From contig NZ_LT859959.1 of NCBI RefSeq assembly GCF_900176205.1, positions 3,927,001 to 3,991,000 of the forward strand: a stretch of 64,000 nucleotides of DNA, given 5' to 3'. Every line of letters begins with the position of its first letter. Positions within the stretch are counted from its first letter, which is position 1. The translations under genes were made by a program, and so were the position numbers. Positions 1 through 9,361 of this stretch are shown in pieces. The DNA comes from Bradyrhizobium sp. ORS 285 (GTDB lineage: Bacteria > Pseudomonadota > Alphaproteobacteria > Rhizobiales > Xanthobacteraceae). The notes under the pieces were generated by a model. The model saw only the letters and a list, made by a program, of their open reading frames with translations, ran no database searches and had not been told where the DNA came from.

Positions 1-45
1 GACGTCAGCGTCACCGCCTGGCAGCGCGCAGCCTGATCCGGACCG

Positions 46-501
46 TCAGATGTCGCCATAGGCGCTTTGCTCAGGCGCCTTGGGGCCCTTGCCGTAGCCG
101 AAGATCATGAACAGCGCGCCGATGATCGAGAGGTTCTTCAGCGCGTCGATCAGGGTCTTGGCGTTGTCGGGCGGGGTCTGGTTCCAGAAATCGTGGAAGT
201 AGAAGATCGTCGCGCCGACGAAGAGGATCATCAGCGCCGCGAAGAACCGCCCGAGGAAATTCAGCGCGATCATCGCGCCGGCGAACACCTCGAAGGCGCC
301 GGAGGCAATGGCCAGGATCTGCGGCATCGGCATCTTCGCTGCCGCCTCGAGCTGCGCCGCATAGGGCGCGAGCAGCGGCGGAATCGTGACCTTGGCGGCG
401 ATGATGTCAGCGGTCACCGGAATGCCGAACAGCTTGGTCGCGCCCGAATAGATGAAGATCACGGCGAACAGAACGCGCCCGAACGTAATGAAACCCGGCA
501 T
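46..501 (-). CDS. DoxX family membrane protein
   Basis: A protein of about 151 residues with four hydrophobic segments. It opens with the family-typical GRVLFAVIFIYSGATKLFG pattern (membrane helix 1 followed by a small polar loop) and has a later LGRFFAALMILFVGATIFYFHDFW helix. This matches the small four-helix DoxX/DoxD-like inner-membrane family, whose members are often linked to respiratory or redox stress functions; the substrate is unknown. I prefer the ATG at 501 over the in-frame GTG at 513 because the purine-rich stretch AGGGCGAGA sits just before it. It stands alone, downstream of maeB on the same strand with a gap of about 150 bp. The family call is good; the specific function is not determined. 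Confidence 0.85.
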   Translation of the reverse strand: MPGFITFGRVLFAVIFIYSGATKLFGIPVTADIIAAKVTIPPLLAPYAAQLEAAAKMPMPQILAIASGAFEVFAGAMIALNFLGRFFAALMILFVGATIFYFHDFWNQTPPDNAKTLIDALKNLSIIGALFMIFGYGKGPKAPEQSAYGDI

Positions 502-648
502 TCTCGCCCTCACGGCTGAACTTCAAACAGATACCGCCGGCCTACGCGGCCGGATGTGTGACATCGCGAACGCTTTTCACCAACAAAGGCGGGCGGAATG
601 CGACCGAAACCGGACGAATTCCGCCACACTTCGATCACGTCAGGCGGA

Positions 649-2961
649 TCACGCAAACAGCGTCGGCTGCGCCCTCCCCGCCCGCTCCTGGGCTTCGACG
701 GCGGCCACCGCCGTCATGTTGAGAATGCCGCGCGCCGTCACCGACGGCGTCAAGATATGCGCCGGGCGCGCGGGGCCGATCAGGATCGGCCCAACCGGAA
801 CCGCATCCGCCAACACCTTGATCATCTGATAGGCCACGTTGGCGGCATCGAGGTTCGGCATGATCAGCACGTTGGCCGAGCCTTCGAGATCCGAATGCGG
901 CAGGATCGCCTTGCGCGCGGTCGCCGACAGCGCGGTATCACCCTGCATCTCGCCGTCCGCTTCGAGGTCCGGGCGATGCTGCTTCAGCAGCGCCGTGGCC
1001 TGCCGCATCTTACGGGACGAATCCGTGTCGTAGCCGCCGAAATCGGAGTGTGAGACGAAGGCGATCTTCGGCTTGATGTTGAAGCGCGTGACGTGATTGG
1101 CCGCGAGCGACGCCATCTCGGCGAGCTCCTCGGCTGTCGGATCGGGGCGCACCTGGGTATCGCCGATGAAATACGCGCCCTTGCTGGTGATGGTGAGCGC
1201 CAGCGCCGCGTAGTCGCTGACCCCCGGCATGAAGCCGATGATCTCGCGCACGTGACGCAGATGGCTCATGTAGCGGCCCTCGACGCCGCAGATCATTGCA
1301 TCCGCCTCGCCGCGCACGACTGCGAGCGCAGCGATCACGGTGGCATTGGTGCGCACCACCGTGCGCGCCGCATCCGGCGTCACACCACGCCGGCCGGCGA
1401 TCTCGATGTAGCTCTGCACATAGGAGCGGTAGCGCGGATCGTCCTCGGGGTTGACGAGATCGAAGTCACGCCCGGCCTTGATCGACAGGCCGAAGCGCTT
1501 GATGCGCGCCTCGACGACGCTCGGACGTCCGACCAGGATCGGGCGCGCCAGCTTCTCTTCCAGCACCACCTGAGTGGCACGCAGCACGCGCTCGTCCTCG
1601 CCCTCGGCGTAGATCACGCGCACCGGCTGCGCCTTCGCTTTCGCGAACACCGGCTTCATCACGAGGCCGGAGCGGAACGCGAAGCGCTCGAGCAGCGCGG
1701 TGTACTCGTCGAAATTGGTGATCGGCCGGGTCGCCACGCCCGACTCCATCGCGGCCTTCGCCACCGCCGGCGCGATGCGCAGGATGAGGCGCGGATCGAA
1801 CGGCGACGGGATCAGCGAGCCCGGGCCAAAGCCCTGGGTCTCGCCGGTGTCGAAGCCGCGGCTCACCGCGTCCGACGGCGGGTCCTGGGCGAGCTGCGCG
1901 ATCGCATCGACCGCCGCCTGCTTCATCGCCTCGTTGATCGCGGTCGCGCCGACGTCGAGCGCGCCGCGGAAGATGAACGGGAAGCAGAGGACGTTGTTGA
2001 CCTGGTTCGGAAAGTCCGAACGCCCGGTGCAGATCATCGCGTCCGGCCGCGCCGCGCGCGCCTCCTCCGGCATGATCTCAGGGTTCGGGTTGGCCAGCGC
2101 CATGATCAGCGGCTTCTCGGCCATCTGCTTCAGCAGCTCCTGCTTCAGCACGCCGCCGGCGGAGAGCCCTAAGAAGATGTCGGCGCCGCCGATCACATCG
2201 GCCAAGGTCCGCTTGTCGGTCTTCTGCGCATAGACCGCCTTCCACGGATCCATCAGCGTGTTGCGGCCCTCATGCACCACACCGTCGATGTCGCAGACCC
2301 AGATGTTCTCGCGTTTCGCGCCCATCGAGACGAGCAGATTGAGGCAGGCAATCGCGGCGGCGCCCGCGCCCGAGGTCACGATCTTGACCTCGGAAAGCTG
2401 CTTCCCCGCCAGGGACAGCGCGTTCTTGATCGCGGCGCCGACGATGATCGCGGTGCCGTGCTGATCATCGTGGAAGACCGGGATCTTCATCCGCTCCTTG
2501 AGCCGCGCCTCGATCTCGAAGCACTCCGGTCCCTTGATGTCCTCGAGATTGATGCCGCCGAAGGTCGGCTCCAGCGCGGCCACCGTCTCGACCACGCGAT
2601 CAATCGTCTCGGCATTGATCTCGATGTCGAACACGTCGATGCCGGCGAATTTCTTGAACAGGACCGCCTTGCCTTCCATGACCGGCTTGGAGGCCAGCGG
2701 GCCGATATTGCCGAGGCCGAGCACGGCGGTCCCGTTGGAAACGACGGCGACGAGGTTGGCGCGCGCCGTCAGCGAGGCGGCCTCCGCCGGATTGTTGGCG
2801 ATTTCGGTGCACGCTGCCGCCACGCCCGGGGAATAGGCCAGCGCCAGGTCACGCTGGTTGGCGAGCGGCTTGGAGGCCTGGATCTCCAGCTTGCCGGGCC
2901 GCGGCAGGCGGTGATAGGCCAGGGCTGCGGAACGAAGATCTTCAGAATAGGACGACGACAT
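649..2961 (-). CDS. maeB: NADP-dependent malic enzyme fused to phosphotransacetylase-like domain
   Basis: This 770-residue protein has the long MaeB architecture. Residues about 1-430 are the malic enzyme (oxidative decarboxylation of malate to pyruvate), with HDDQHGTA near 164-171 and a dinucleotide-binding SGAGAAAIA near 197-205. Residues about 445-765 form a phosphate acetyl/butyryltransferase-like domain beginning around [16 protein letters not shown]. Length and domain order match the rhizobial DME/TME enzymes, in which the C-terminal domain is usually regulatory (acetyl-CoA response) rather than catalytic. In rhizobia these enzymes supply pyruvate, and so acetyl-CoA, during growth on C4-dicarboxylates. 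The NAD versus NADP preference cannot be read from the sequence; the NADP label follows family usage. It is a single gene with its own promoter region at about 2962-3180. Confidence 0.95.
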   Translation of the reverse strand: MSSSYSEDLRSAALAYHRLPRPGKLEIQASKPLANQRDLALAYSPGVAAACTEIANNPAEAASLTARANLVAVVSNGTAVLGLGNIGPLASKPVMEGKAVLFKKFAGIDVFDIEINAETIDRVVETVAALEPTFGGINLEDIKGPECFEIEARLKERMKIPVFHDDQHGTAIIVGAAIKNALSLAGKQLSEVKIVTSGAGAAAIACLNLLVSMGAKRENIWVCDIDGVVHEGRNTLMDPWKAVYAQKTDKRTLADVIGGADIFLGLSAGGVLKQELLKQMAEKPLIMALANPNPEIMPEEARAARPDAMICTGRSDFPNQVNNVLCFPFIFRGALDVGATAINEAMKQAAVDAIAQLAQDPPSDAVSRGFDTGETQGFGPGSLIPSPFDPRLILRIAPAVAKAAMESGVATRPITNFDEYTALLERFAFRSGLVMKPVFAKAKAQPVRVIYAEGEDERVLRATQVVLEEKLARPILVGRPSVVEARIKRFGLSIKAGRDFDLVNPEDDPRYRSYVQSYIEIAGRRGVTPDAARTVVRTNATVIAALAVVRGEADAMICGVEGRYMSHLRHVREIIGFMPGVSDYAALALTITSKGAYFIGDTQVRPDPTAEELAEMASLAANHVTRFNIKPKIAFVSHSDFGGYDTDSSRKMRQATALLKQHRPDLEADGEMQGDTALSATARKAILPHSDLEGSANVLIMPNLDAANVAYQMIKVLADAVPVGPILIGPARPAHILTPSVTARGILNMTAVAAVEAQERAGRAQPTLFA

Positions 2962-3202
2962 ACGTGCTCCAGCGTTTCCGACCCGGAATTTTGGTCTCTT
3001 GCGTTTCGTTCAGACGTCGGTTTTTCCGGCCGGTGGAAGCGCATGTGATGCACGTTGGACGGCTTTCATGCAACATCCGAAACCATGTTCGTCGGCATCC
3101 CGGGCCAGCGATTCCTTAATTCGCAGAAGTACATCCCTACTCCATCGATTTCCCTGAGACCATCACCCTCCTGCTGCCTAAGCGTTGGGCGGAGCATATC
3201 GA

Positions 3203-5185
3203 ATGAAACGTGTCGTCATCGCAGTCCTCGTAGCGGTAGCCCTGGGCGCAGCCGGCTTCATCGGCGTCCCCTGGTACGCCCAGGCGCGCGCCGAGCGCGA
3301 GGTCGAGGCCAATTTCGCCCAGATCCGCCAGAGCGGCGCCACCGCCACCCACGGCAAGGTCGCCTTCGACCTCTGGTCGCGCAAGTTGACGATCGCCGAC
3401 GTCAAGCTGGAATCGGCCAGCCAGCCACCGGCGAGCGCCAGCTTCGGCACCGTCACCGCGACCGGGCTGAGCCAGCCCGACAGCGAGCACGTTTCCGCGG
3501 CCAGCATTGAGCTGAACGACGTGACGATGAGCGGCCAGGCCGCCGGCCCCGCCGCGCTGCGCATCAGCTACAAGATGCCTCAACTGGTGGTGAAGGATTA
3601 TGCCGGCCCCGCCCGGTTCGCCGCGATCCCTGCCGGCACCGGCACGCTCGACGTCTACCGGGCGCTCGTCCAGCAGTTCGTCGCGATCAACGCCACCTCG
3701 ATCACGGTGCCGCGCACCACGGGCACCATGGACGGCGGCGCCGCGACCGGCCCGGCCGAATTCACCTATTCCGGGCTGAGCTTCGACGGCATCAAGGCCG
3801 GCCGGATCGCGAGCTACAAGCTCGACGAGGTCACCTTCACGATGAGCCCGCAACAGCCTGGCGGCAAGGCCGATAAGATGCAGGGACGCATCGCGGACAT
3901 CGTTCACCACGACCTGGACACCAACGCGCTCCTCGCTTTGCTCAGTCCCGATGCCGCCAAGGACGATCGCACCTACCGCGTCTACGGCAAGGTCACGATG
4001 GGAGCCTACGAGATCAACTCGTCGGCCGGCATACGCATGCGCATCGACGGCGCGACGCTCGACGAGTTCAACGTCCGTCCGTCGCGCCTGCAACTGCCGG
4101 CGCTGATCGCAGCCTTGCCGACCATGCCGTCCGGCCCTCCCACGCCCGAGCAGGGACGCGATCTGATGGAGCGGGTCGCCGGCGTCTATGAAGGCATGGC
4201 GATACGCAATGCCGAGATCCGCGGCCTCGCGGTGGAAACCCCGCAGGGCCCGTTCAAGCTCGCGGCGATCCGCGCCGACCTGAAGGACGGCAAGGGCGAC
4301 ATCGCCGTGGAGGGTCTCGACGGCCGCGCGCCGAATGGGCCGGTCAAGCTCGGCCGCTTCGCCCTGAAGGGCTTCGACTTCGCCGGCCTGATGCATTTCG
4401 CAGCCAAATATTCCGCCGCCGGCGCCAAGCCCGCCGCGGCCGACGCCGCCGAATTGTTCAAGATGCTCGACGGCGTCGAGCTGAAGGCGCTGACGACGCC
4501 CTACACGACCGGCGACAAGCCGGTGCAGATCGACAATATCAGCCTCGACTGGGGCCAGTTCGTCGGTCCCATCCCGACCAAGGCGCGCCTGGTCGCCAAG
4601 ATGGCCGGGCCACTCGATCCGTCGAACCCGGCGTTGCTGCCGCTGCTGGTCGCCGGCATCGACACCGCCGCGTTCGATGCCGATCTCGGCCTCGGCTGGA
4701 CCGAGAGCGCTGGGACCTTCGCGCTGGAGCCGTTCAAGCTCGAAGTCAGCAATCTCGTCGCCGCCTCCGCCACCGTGTCGCTGGCGCAGGTGCCGCGCGA
4801 GGTGTTCACGGTCGACGTGCAGCAGGCCATGATTGCGGCGGAGAAGATCGAGGCGGCCGGCCTCGCTCTGACGCTGCGCGATCTCGGCGCCGTCGACGTG
4901 CTCGTCGCCAACTACGCGCGCGGCCATTCCATCCCCCGCGATGCCGCGCGCAAGGCGCTGGTCGACAGCATCAAGGCGATCGGCGCGCAGGTCGCAGCCG
5001 ACAATGCCGACGTGGCAAGCGCGGTGGATGCGCTCGGCCGCTTCGTCGAGAGGCCGCGCCAGACCTTCACGCTGAAGCTCTCGCCACGCGCCAAGGTCCC
5101 GGCCATGCAGCTCGCCCAGTTGATCGCCATCGACCCGCCGAGCGCCCTGGCGCAGTTCAAGATCAAGGCGCAGACGGCGCCGTAG
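3203..5185 (+). CDS. membrane-anchored or periplasmic protein of unknown function (DUF945/AsmA-like appearance)
   Basis: A protein of about 660 residues. An N-terminal signal/anchor helix (MKRVVIAVLVAVALGAAGFIG) is followed by a long soluble region with alternating short hydrophobic strands and polar turns. It is rich in phrases such as ITVP, LDGVEL and FKLEVSNLVA, which suggests a beta-rich periplasmic protein anchored in the inner membrane, in the manner of DUF945 (YdgA) or AsmA-like proteins. I cannot assign a family with certainty. I chose the ATG at 3203 because an in-frame TTG at 3185 only adds six residues ahead of the signal helix. It is transcribed alone, divergently from maeB, and ends 27 bp before a strong hairpin. 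Confidence 0.75.
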   Translation: MKRVVIAVLVAVALGAAGFIGVPWYAQARAEREVEANFAQIRQSGATATHGKVAFDLWSRKLTIADVKLESASQPPASASFGTVTATGLSQPDSEHVSAASIELNDVTMSGQAAGPAALRISYKMPQLVVKDYAGPARFAAIPAGTGTLDVYRALVQQFVAINATSITVPRTTGTMDGGAATGPAEFTYSGLSFDGIKAGRIASYKLDEVTFTMSPQQPGGKADKMQGRIADIVHHDLDTNALLALLSPDAAKDDRTYRVYGKVTMGAYEINSSAGIRMRIDGATLDEFNVRPSRLQLPALIAALPTMPSGPPTPEQGRDLMERVAGVYEGMAIRNAEIRGLAVETPQGPFKLAAIRADLKDGKGDIAVEGLDGRAPNGPVKLGRFALKGFDFAGLMHFAAKYSAAGAKPAAADAAELFKMLDGVELKALTTPYTTGDKPVQIDNISLDWGQFVGPIPTKARLVAKMAGPLDPSNPALLPLLVAGIDTAAFDADLGLGWTESAGTFALEPFKLEVSNLVAASATVSLAQVPREVFTVDVQQAMIAAEKIEAAGLALTLRDLGAVDVLVANYARGHSIPRDAARKALVDSIKAIGAQVAADNADVASAVDALGRFVERPRQTFTLKLSPRAKVPAMQLAQLIAIDPPSALAQFKIKAQTAP

Positions 5186-5212
5186 TTGTTCACTCCCACC
5201 TCGCGCAAACGG

Positions 5213-5248
5213 CGCTCTCTCTCCCCGTCCTTCCGGGGAGAGAGAGCG
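5213..5248 (+). terminator. hairpin after the 3203-5185 gene
   Basis: A perfect 14-bp inverted repeat (arms 5213-5226 and 5235-5248, made of CGCTCTCTCTCCCC and its complement) with an 8-nt loop. It lies 28 bp after the stop codon. There is no uridine run after the stem, so it may be a transcript-end stabilising or rho-assisted hairpin rather than a classical intrinsic terminator. Confidence 0.6.
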
Positions 5249-5425
5249 TTGGCCGCCGCCCCAACTTCAACTTCAACGCAATCCCTTTGATCTACGACGC
5301 GTCCCCCGCATGTAGTCGTCGCTCTAAGCAATCACTTTGATGAGCTGACGGACACACCTCCGCGATCCCGCGGCTGACTACGCCCGAGTTATTCCGTTCG
5401 TTCGCCCCTCTCTCCTACGAAGAGG

Positions 5426-5530
5426 GCGCAGGGAATGCCGGGTGCTGGCCGCAACCCATGGCCCGCCTGCGTAAGAAAATGCAGGCGGCAGGTACCACAG
5501 GTTCAGCCGGTCATCCGGCATTCCCTGCGC
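5426..5530. repeat. palindromic intergenic element (16-bp perfect inverted repeat)
   Basis: The arms GCGCAGGGAATGCCGG (5426-5441) and its exact complement (5515-5530) enclose a second hairpin, GCCCGCCTGC/GCAGGCGGC, around 5460-5490. Nested palindromes of this kind are characteristic of the REP/MITE-like intergenic elements of Bradyrhizobium chromosomes. No coding sequence in the element can be supported. Confidence 0.75.
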
Positions 5531-5789
5531 GGTGGGCTTGTCGGCTGCTTCGCGCTCTCCCTGGTGCGCCGGCTTGTTGGCCACCATGGCGACAATACGC
5601 TGACGCGCATTGCGCTGGACACCAGCGTCGGGGTGTCGAGACCACGCGACTTGACCGCCTGCACCGTGTCGTTCGTCCACGCACTTACGCACGTTGCGAC
5701 ACGATGCAGCCACCGCCTCCCCGCCTCACGTCTCGTGACGACCGCGAACCGTCCCTCTTCATCGAGGCGGGATGGCCGGAAATGTGGAT

Positions 5790-5889
5790 GTGATTTGCCC
5801 GACGGCGCAAGGGAAATGTTTGCGACGAACTAACACGACGGGCAGTTTGCGCATGCGTCGGATGCGACAATTGCCCGTCGGGCGCAAAT
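5790..5889. repeat. GACGGGCA/TGCCCGTC palindromic element
   Basis: An 8-bp inverted repeat (5837-5844 and 5872-5879) lies inside a larger imperfect palindrome bounded by ATTTGCCCGACGGC (from 5793) and GCCCGTCGGGCGCAAAT (to 5889). The TTTGCCCGtCGGGCAAA theme recurs in Bradyrhizobium intergenic DNA. It is probably a second small palindromic repeat next to the first. Confidence 0.55.
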
Positions 5890-5975
5890 GAGACGTACGG
5901 CATCCCTATTAGTCTGATTACTCACCACGATCGCACCGTGCTTCAGCTATCAACGCAAGGCGCGCCTGTGTACCG

Positions 5976-6428
5976 ATGCAGCCTCTTTCCGTTTGGTCCT
6001 GGACGAGCATGACTGTGGCCGTCGAGAACATGAGGCGCAAGGCATTCTACCTGATCTGGCTCGGCGTGAAGACCTGGCGCGACGCGCGGGTCGTGGGGCC
6101 GGCCGAGGTGACGACGACCGGCAGCCGGCAGGCGTTTCGCGACGGCATCATCGTGGAGGCGCTCAATCCGAAGACGGCGGCATTCTTCCTGGCCTTCCTT
6201 CCGCAATTCGTCGATCCCTCAGGCGACGTCGCCGCGCAGTTCGTCGTGCTCGGGCTGATCTCCGTGGCGCTCAACACCAGCGTCGATCTGGCGGTGACAT
6301 GGTGGGCGGCCAAGGCCCGGCAAGGGCTCGTCACACGCCCGAGCCTCGTGACGCGGATGCGGAAGGCCTCGGGCGTCGTCATGTGCGGACTCGGCGGCGC
6401 ACTGCTGCTGGCGAGGCGGGCGAGCTGA
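5976..6428 (+). pseudogene. 5'-truncated LysE/RhtB-family exporter remnant
   Basis: The frame encodes the C-terminal two-thirds of a LysE/RhtB-type amino-acid or metabolite exporter. It includes AFYLIWLGVKTWRD (end of helix 3), the highly typical NPKTAAFFLAFLPQFVDP and two C-terminal membrane segments. Family members are about 200-210 residues and begin with a helix-rich section carrying a PGP motif. That section is absent here, and the first 25 residues of the open frame do not resemble it. No upstream frame supplies the missing part. I infer a decayed gene whose 5' end was lost at the neighbouring repeat elements; expression as a short protein cannot be excluded. Confidence 0.7.
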
Positions 6429-6459
6429 GTTGCGCTCGCCACGCCACTATGCTTCGTGC

Positions 6460-8013
6460 CTACTCCAGCTCGATCGCCTGGTAGGTGCCGGTCTCGTCCA
6501 GCGCAGTGCCCCAGATCTTGTGCGAGGCCTGGTGCTCGGCACGGCCGAACGACAGCTTGCTACCGAGGCCGAGATCGATGTTCTGCATCGACTCCAGCGT
6601 GTCGACCAAGCGCTCGGTGTCGAGCGGCGTCGTCTGCTTGAGCGCCTGAATCAGGATGTTCGCCGAGATGAAGCCCTCGAGCGAGGTGTAGTCCGGCGCC
6701 TCGCCCGGGAAGTACTTCTCCAGCGCCGTCTTGTAGTCGAGCACCAGGCTCGAATAGCCGGCGACCGACGGGACGCCCTGGGTGACGATCACATTCTTGG
6801 TGTATTTCGGCCCGAGCAGCTTCAGTTCCGCCGCAAGCGACGACGATCCGACGGCGGAGATGTTGGCGTAGATCAGCCCCGGCACGGCCTCGTGGGTCTT
6901 TTCGATGAACTTCGCCGCCGCGCGGTCGGTCGCGATCATGATCACGGCCTTGATCGTGGGCTTCTGCGCCTTCAGCTGGCTGACGGCCTCATCGACCTCG
7001 AGCGTGCCACGCGGAAAACCGTAGCGGATGATCGGATCGGTGATGCCTTGCGCGCGGAACGCCTTGGCGACGCCGTTGGCGCCATCGTCGCCATAGCCGT
7101 CGTTCTGCGCGAATACCGCGATCTGCTTGGCGGGGATGCGCTTGACCTTCATCAAATAGTGGACGATCGCCGCCGTCTCCTCCGCGTAGCTCGCACGGTA
7201 GTTGAAGACGTAGCGGTCGGGCGGGTCGCGGCGCACGATGGCCGAGCCGCTATAGGGCGCGAAGAACAACGCGCGGCGTTCCAGCGCGTACGGGATCGCC
7301 AGCGCGTTGTTGGCGGTGCCCATGTTGCCGATGAAGCCGAACACCTGCTCCTTCTCGTAGAGGTGCGTCATCGCGCCGATCGTCTTGGAGGGATCATAGG
7401 CGTCGTCGGCCGCGATCAGCCTGAGCTTGCGGCCGTTGATGCCGCCGGCGTCGTTGGCGCGGTTGAACGCCGTCTCGATGCCGACCTTCATCTGGCGCGC
7501 GGACTCCTTGCGGACACCCGAGAACGGAATGACGGTGCCGAAACGGATCTCGGTCTCGCTGACGCCACGCGGCAGCGGCGGCGGAAGGTTGGCGGTGGGC
7601 TGCGTTGCGGCAGCCGCCGTCGAGGGCGCCAGGGAGAAGGACAGGCTGGGCGCAGCCGACTGCTGCTGGCTGAGCGACCGCTCGAGCTCGGCCAACTGAC
7701 GCTCAGCGGTCTGGCAATTCACCTGCGAGGACGCGACGCGACCGCGGCCCTCGGCGATGTAGCTGTTGAAGCTGCGGATCAGCCCATCGCGCTCGCCGGT
7801 GTTCGACGAACCCTGGCGGATCACCTCACTGAACTGATCGATGATGGTCTGGACCCGCCCCTGGGCGATCTCGCGGCAGGTCGCGGCCTGGCCGACCACC
7901 GGGCCGACCCGGGAGGCGAGATCACGAACAGCATCGGGAGAGATGGCAAGAGCGGAGGCGGGAGAAGCGAGGAAGCAGACACCGAGAAGGAGCGCACACC
8001 AGCGAACGGTCAT
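6460..8013 (-). CDS. ABC-type branched-chain amino acid substrate-binding protein with extra N-terminal helical domain
   Basis: This 517-residue exported protein has a signal peptide of about 24 residues ending ASPASA|LA. Residues about 25-115 form a helical, Gln-rich segment (DLASRVGPVVGQAATCREIAQG, then SLSQQQS). A Pro/Ala linker follows, and then a periplasmic-binding fold of the Leu/Ile/Val type from about residue 140 (RFGTVIPFSG, QMKVGIETAFNRANDAGGINGRK, FGFIGNMGTANN). Typical LivJ-like proteins are about 370-400 residues, so the N-terminal domain is an addition. No permease or ATPase genes lie nearby, so it is an orphan binding protein that either shares a transporter or acts as a sensor. 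The ligand is unknown. Confidence 0.85.
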   Translation of the reverse strand: MTVRWCALLLGVCFLASPASALAISPDAVRDLASRVGPVVGQAATCREIAQGRVQTIIDQFSEVIRQGSSNTGERDGLIRSFNSYIAEGRGRVASSQVNCQTAERQLAELERSLSQQQSAAPSLSFSLAPSTAAAATQPTANLPPPLPRGVSETEIRFGTVIPFSGVRKESARQMKVGIETAFNRANDAGGINGRKLRLIAADDAYDPSKTIGAMTHLYEKEQVFGFIGNMGTANNALAIPYALERRALFFAPYSGSAIVRRDPPDRYVFNYRASYAEETAAIVHYLMKVKRIPAKQIAVFAQNDGYGDDGANGVAKAFRAQGITDPIIRYGFPRGTLEVDEAVSQLKAQKPTIKAVIMIATDRAAAKFIEKTHEAVPGLIYANISAVGSSSLAAELKLLGPKYTKNVIVTQGVPSVAGYSSLVLDYKTALEKYFPGEAPDYTSLEGFISANILIQALKQTTPLDTERLVDTLESMQNIDLGLGSKLSFGRAEHQASHKIWGTALDETGTYQAIELE

Positions 8014-8612
8014 ATTTGAACTATCCGTTTTCTTCTGATTGGTTGGCCATGCTCACTACATGAGTCAGACAGCAATCCTATTAAGGACGGGTTGCATGAC
8101 ACCGCAACAACCATTCGTCCGATCGGACTGGCCGGGAGCCTGCCACGCGCCGTCCCGCGAGATGACGCGACGAGCGACCACACGCAAGGCGCCGAACTAA
8201 CAGCCGACCTGCGCGATTAGTTCTCGGAATCAACGGTTTGCCGCATTGCTCTATGGCTTGCCTCGCCGGCCGGACGATGGCGCCGGCGCAGAGCGCTGCC
8301 AAGCATCCAACCCGGTCCGGACGCTATCGGACGCCGCGAGAAGTTGTTGGCAGTCTTAACCAGCCTTAACGCGAGACCATCAAATGCACGGCGACGCCTT
8401 CAAGGCTGGGTCATCTTGCGTCCGAGCGAGATCGCGCCATGCGGGAGGACTGGCGACGACATGCCGCAGCTCGCAATCGATAACGACCCGGTGAGAGGAA
8501 ATTGACCCGGGGAGCCGCTCGGTCCCGGCGCAGGCCGCTGGCTGAACCGGCGGTTTGACGATAGCAGCAGGTCGTTAGCTGCGGTGCGGCGTGATGTGCG
8601 AGGGGACCTGGA
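8014..8612. other. intergenic region, no gene seen
   Basis: A 599-bp gap between divergent genes. It must hold the promoters of the binding-protein gene (left) and the cytochrome b561 gene (right). Frames in it are short, Arg-rich and unsupported by ribosome binding sites. I see no tRNA, terminator or convincing operator. Confidence 0.5.
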
Positions 8613-9200
8613 ATGCCGTGGACGAATACGAAGCTGGAGTTTGGCGCGGTCGCCAAGATCTTTCATTGGACCAGCGCGGCGGCGTTCATTGCGGCCTATG
8701 CGGTGGTCTACTACGTGATCTGGTTCATGGACGACACTGCACCCGAGGTCCTGCCGGTGCTCAACATCCATTGGGTGCTGGACATGATCGTCGGCTTGTC
8801 GGTGTTGCCGCGCCTGCTGTGGCGGCTCGTCAACGTGCAGCCGGATCAGCCGCACGCCTCGCATGCCGAGGCGTGGCTCGCGGAATCAGCGCATTGGGGC
8901 CTCTACGGCCTGCTGATCCTGATGCCGCTGACCGGCTATATCGGCACCGATGCGCCGACCGATTTCGGACTGTTCGCGCTGCCGAGCTTTCGCGAGACGG
9001 CGTTGTTCGGCTGGATGGAGTCGCAATGGGGGATCACCTGGGAGGGGTTCGAGCCGCCGGTCGACGCGGTCCACCATTTCGTCGGCAAATGGATCGCGTG
9101 GGTCGTCGTGGCCCTGCACGTCGCCGCCGCGCTGTTTCATCACGTCGTCCGTCGCGACGGCGTGCTGACGCGGATGCTGCCGGGGCGGTCGGTGGCGTGA
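8613..9200 (+). CDS. cytochrome b561 family di-haem membrane protein
   Basis: A 195-residue protein with four membrane helices and conserved histidines in the cytochrome b561/CybB pattern: KIFHWTSAAAF in helix 1, NIHWVLDMIVGL in helix 2, SAHWGLYGLLILMPLTGY in helix 3 and VHHFVGKWIAWVVVALHVAAALFHH in helix 4. The ending VLTRMLPG is typical. Proteins of this family bind two b haems and pass electrons between the quinone pool and periplasmic acceptors; CybB itself is a superoxide:quinone oxidoreductase. It is a single gene followed by a palindromic element. Confidence 0.9.
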   Translation: MPWTNTKLEFGAVAKIFHWTSAAAFIAAYAVVYYVIWFMDDTAPEVLPVLNIHWVLDMIVGLSVLPRLLWRLVNVQPDQPHASHAEAWLAESAHWGLYGLLILMPLTGYIGTDAPTDFGLFALPSFRETALFGWMESQWGITWEGFEPPVDAVHHFVGKWIAWVVVALHVAAALFHHVVRRDGVLTRMLPGRSVA

Positions 9201-9207
9201 GGGGGAC

Positions 9208-9344
9208 GTAGGGTGGGCAAAGGCGCTCCCCTGCACTCTCCTCACGGCCATCTGTGGGAGCGCCGTGCCCACCATCTCACGCGGAATGCGCGTATGAACG
9301 GTGGGCACGCTGCCGCCTGACGGCGGCCGCTTTGCCCACCCTAC
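9208..9344. repeat. palindromic element with 15-bp perfect terminal inverted repeats
   Basis: The ends GTAGGGTGGGCAAAG (9208-9222) and its exact complement (9330-9344) bracket two nested inverted pairs: GGCGCTCCC/GGGAGCGCC (9222-9230, 9256-9264) and GTGCCCACC/GGTGGGCAC (9265-9273, 9300-9308). This nested organisation is typical of abundant Bradyrhizobium intergenic repeats. It lies exactly between the convergent b561 and aspS genes and could also end transcription from both sides. Confidence 0.8.
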
Positions 9345-9361
9345 ATTCGAACGCTGCCGAA

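Larger units (their letters stand above)
5249..5975. other. non-coding, repeat-rich stretch before the truncated LysE gene
   Basis: Apart from the 5426-5530 palindrome and the 5790-5889 element, I see no convincing gene here. The open frames covering this stretch are short, Arg/Pro/Cys-rich, lack ribosome binding sites and resemble no family I know. It is likely an accumulation of small repeats at the break point of the damaged LysE-type gene. Confidence 0.5.

Noticed and set aside
1..36. Eleven codons ending in TGA at the left edge (DVSVTAWQRAA)
   Set aside because: Could be the tail of a plus-strand gene, but eleven residues give no identifiable family.
3137..4927. 596-residue minus-strand frame
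   Set aside because: Antisense shadow of the 3203-5185 gene; no family resemblance, and the plus-strand gene has a signal helix.
6430..8019. 529-residue plus-strand frame
   Set aside because: Antisense to the substrate-binding protein, which has a signal peptide and a clear fold.
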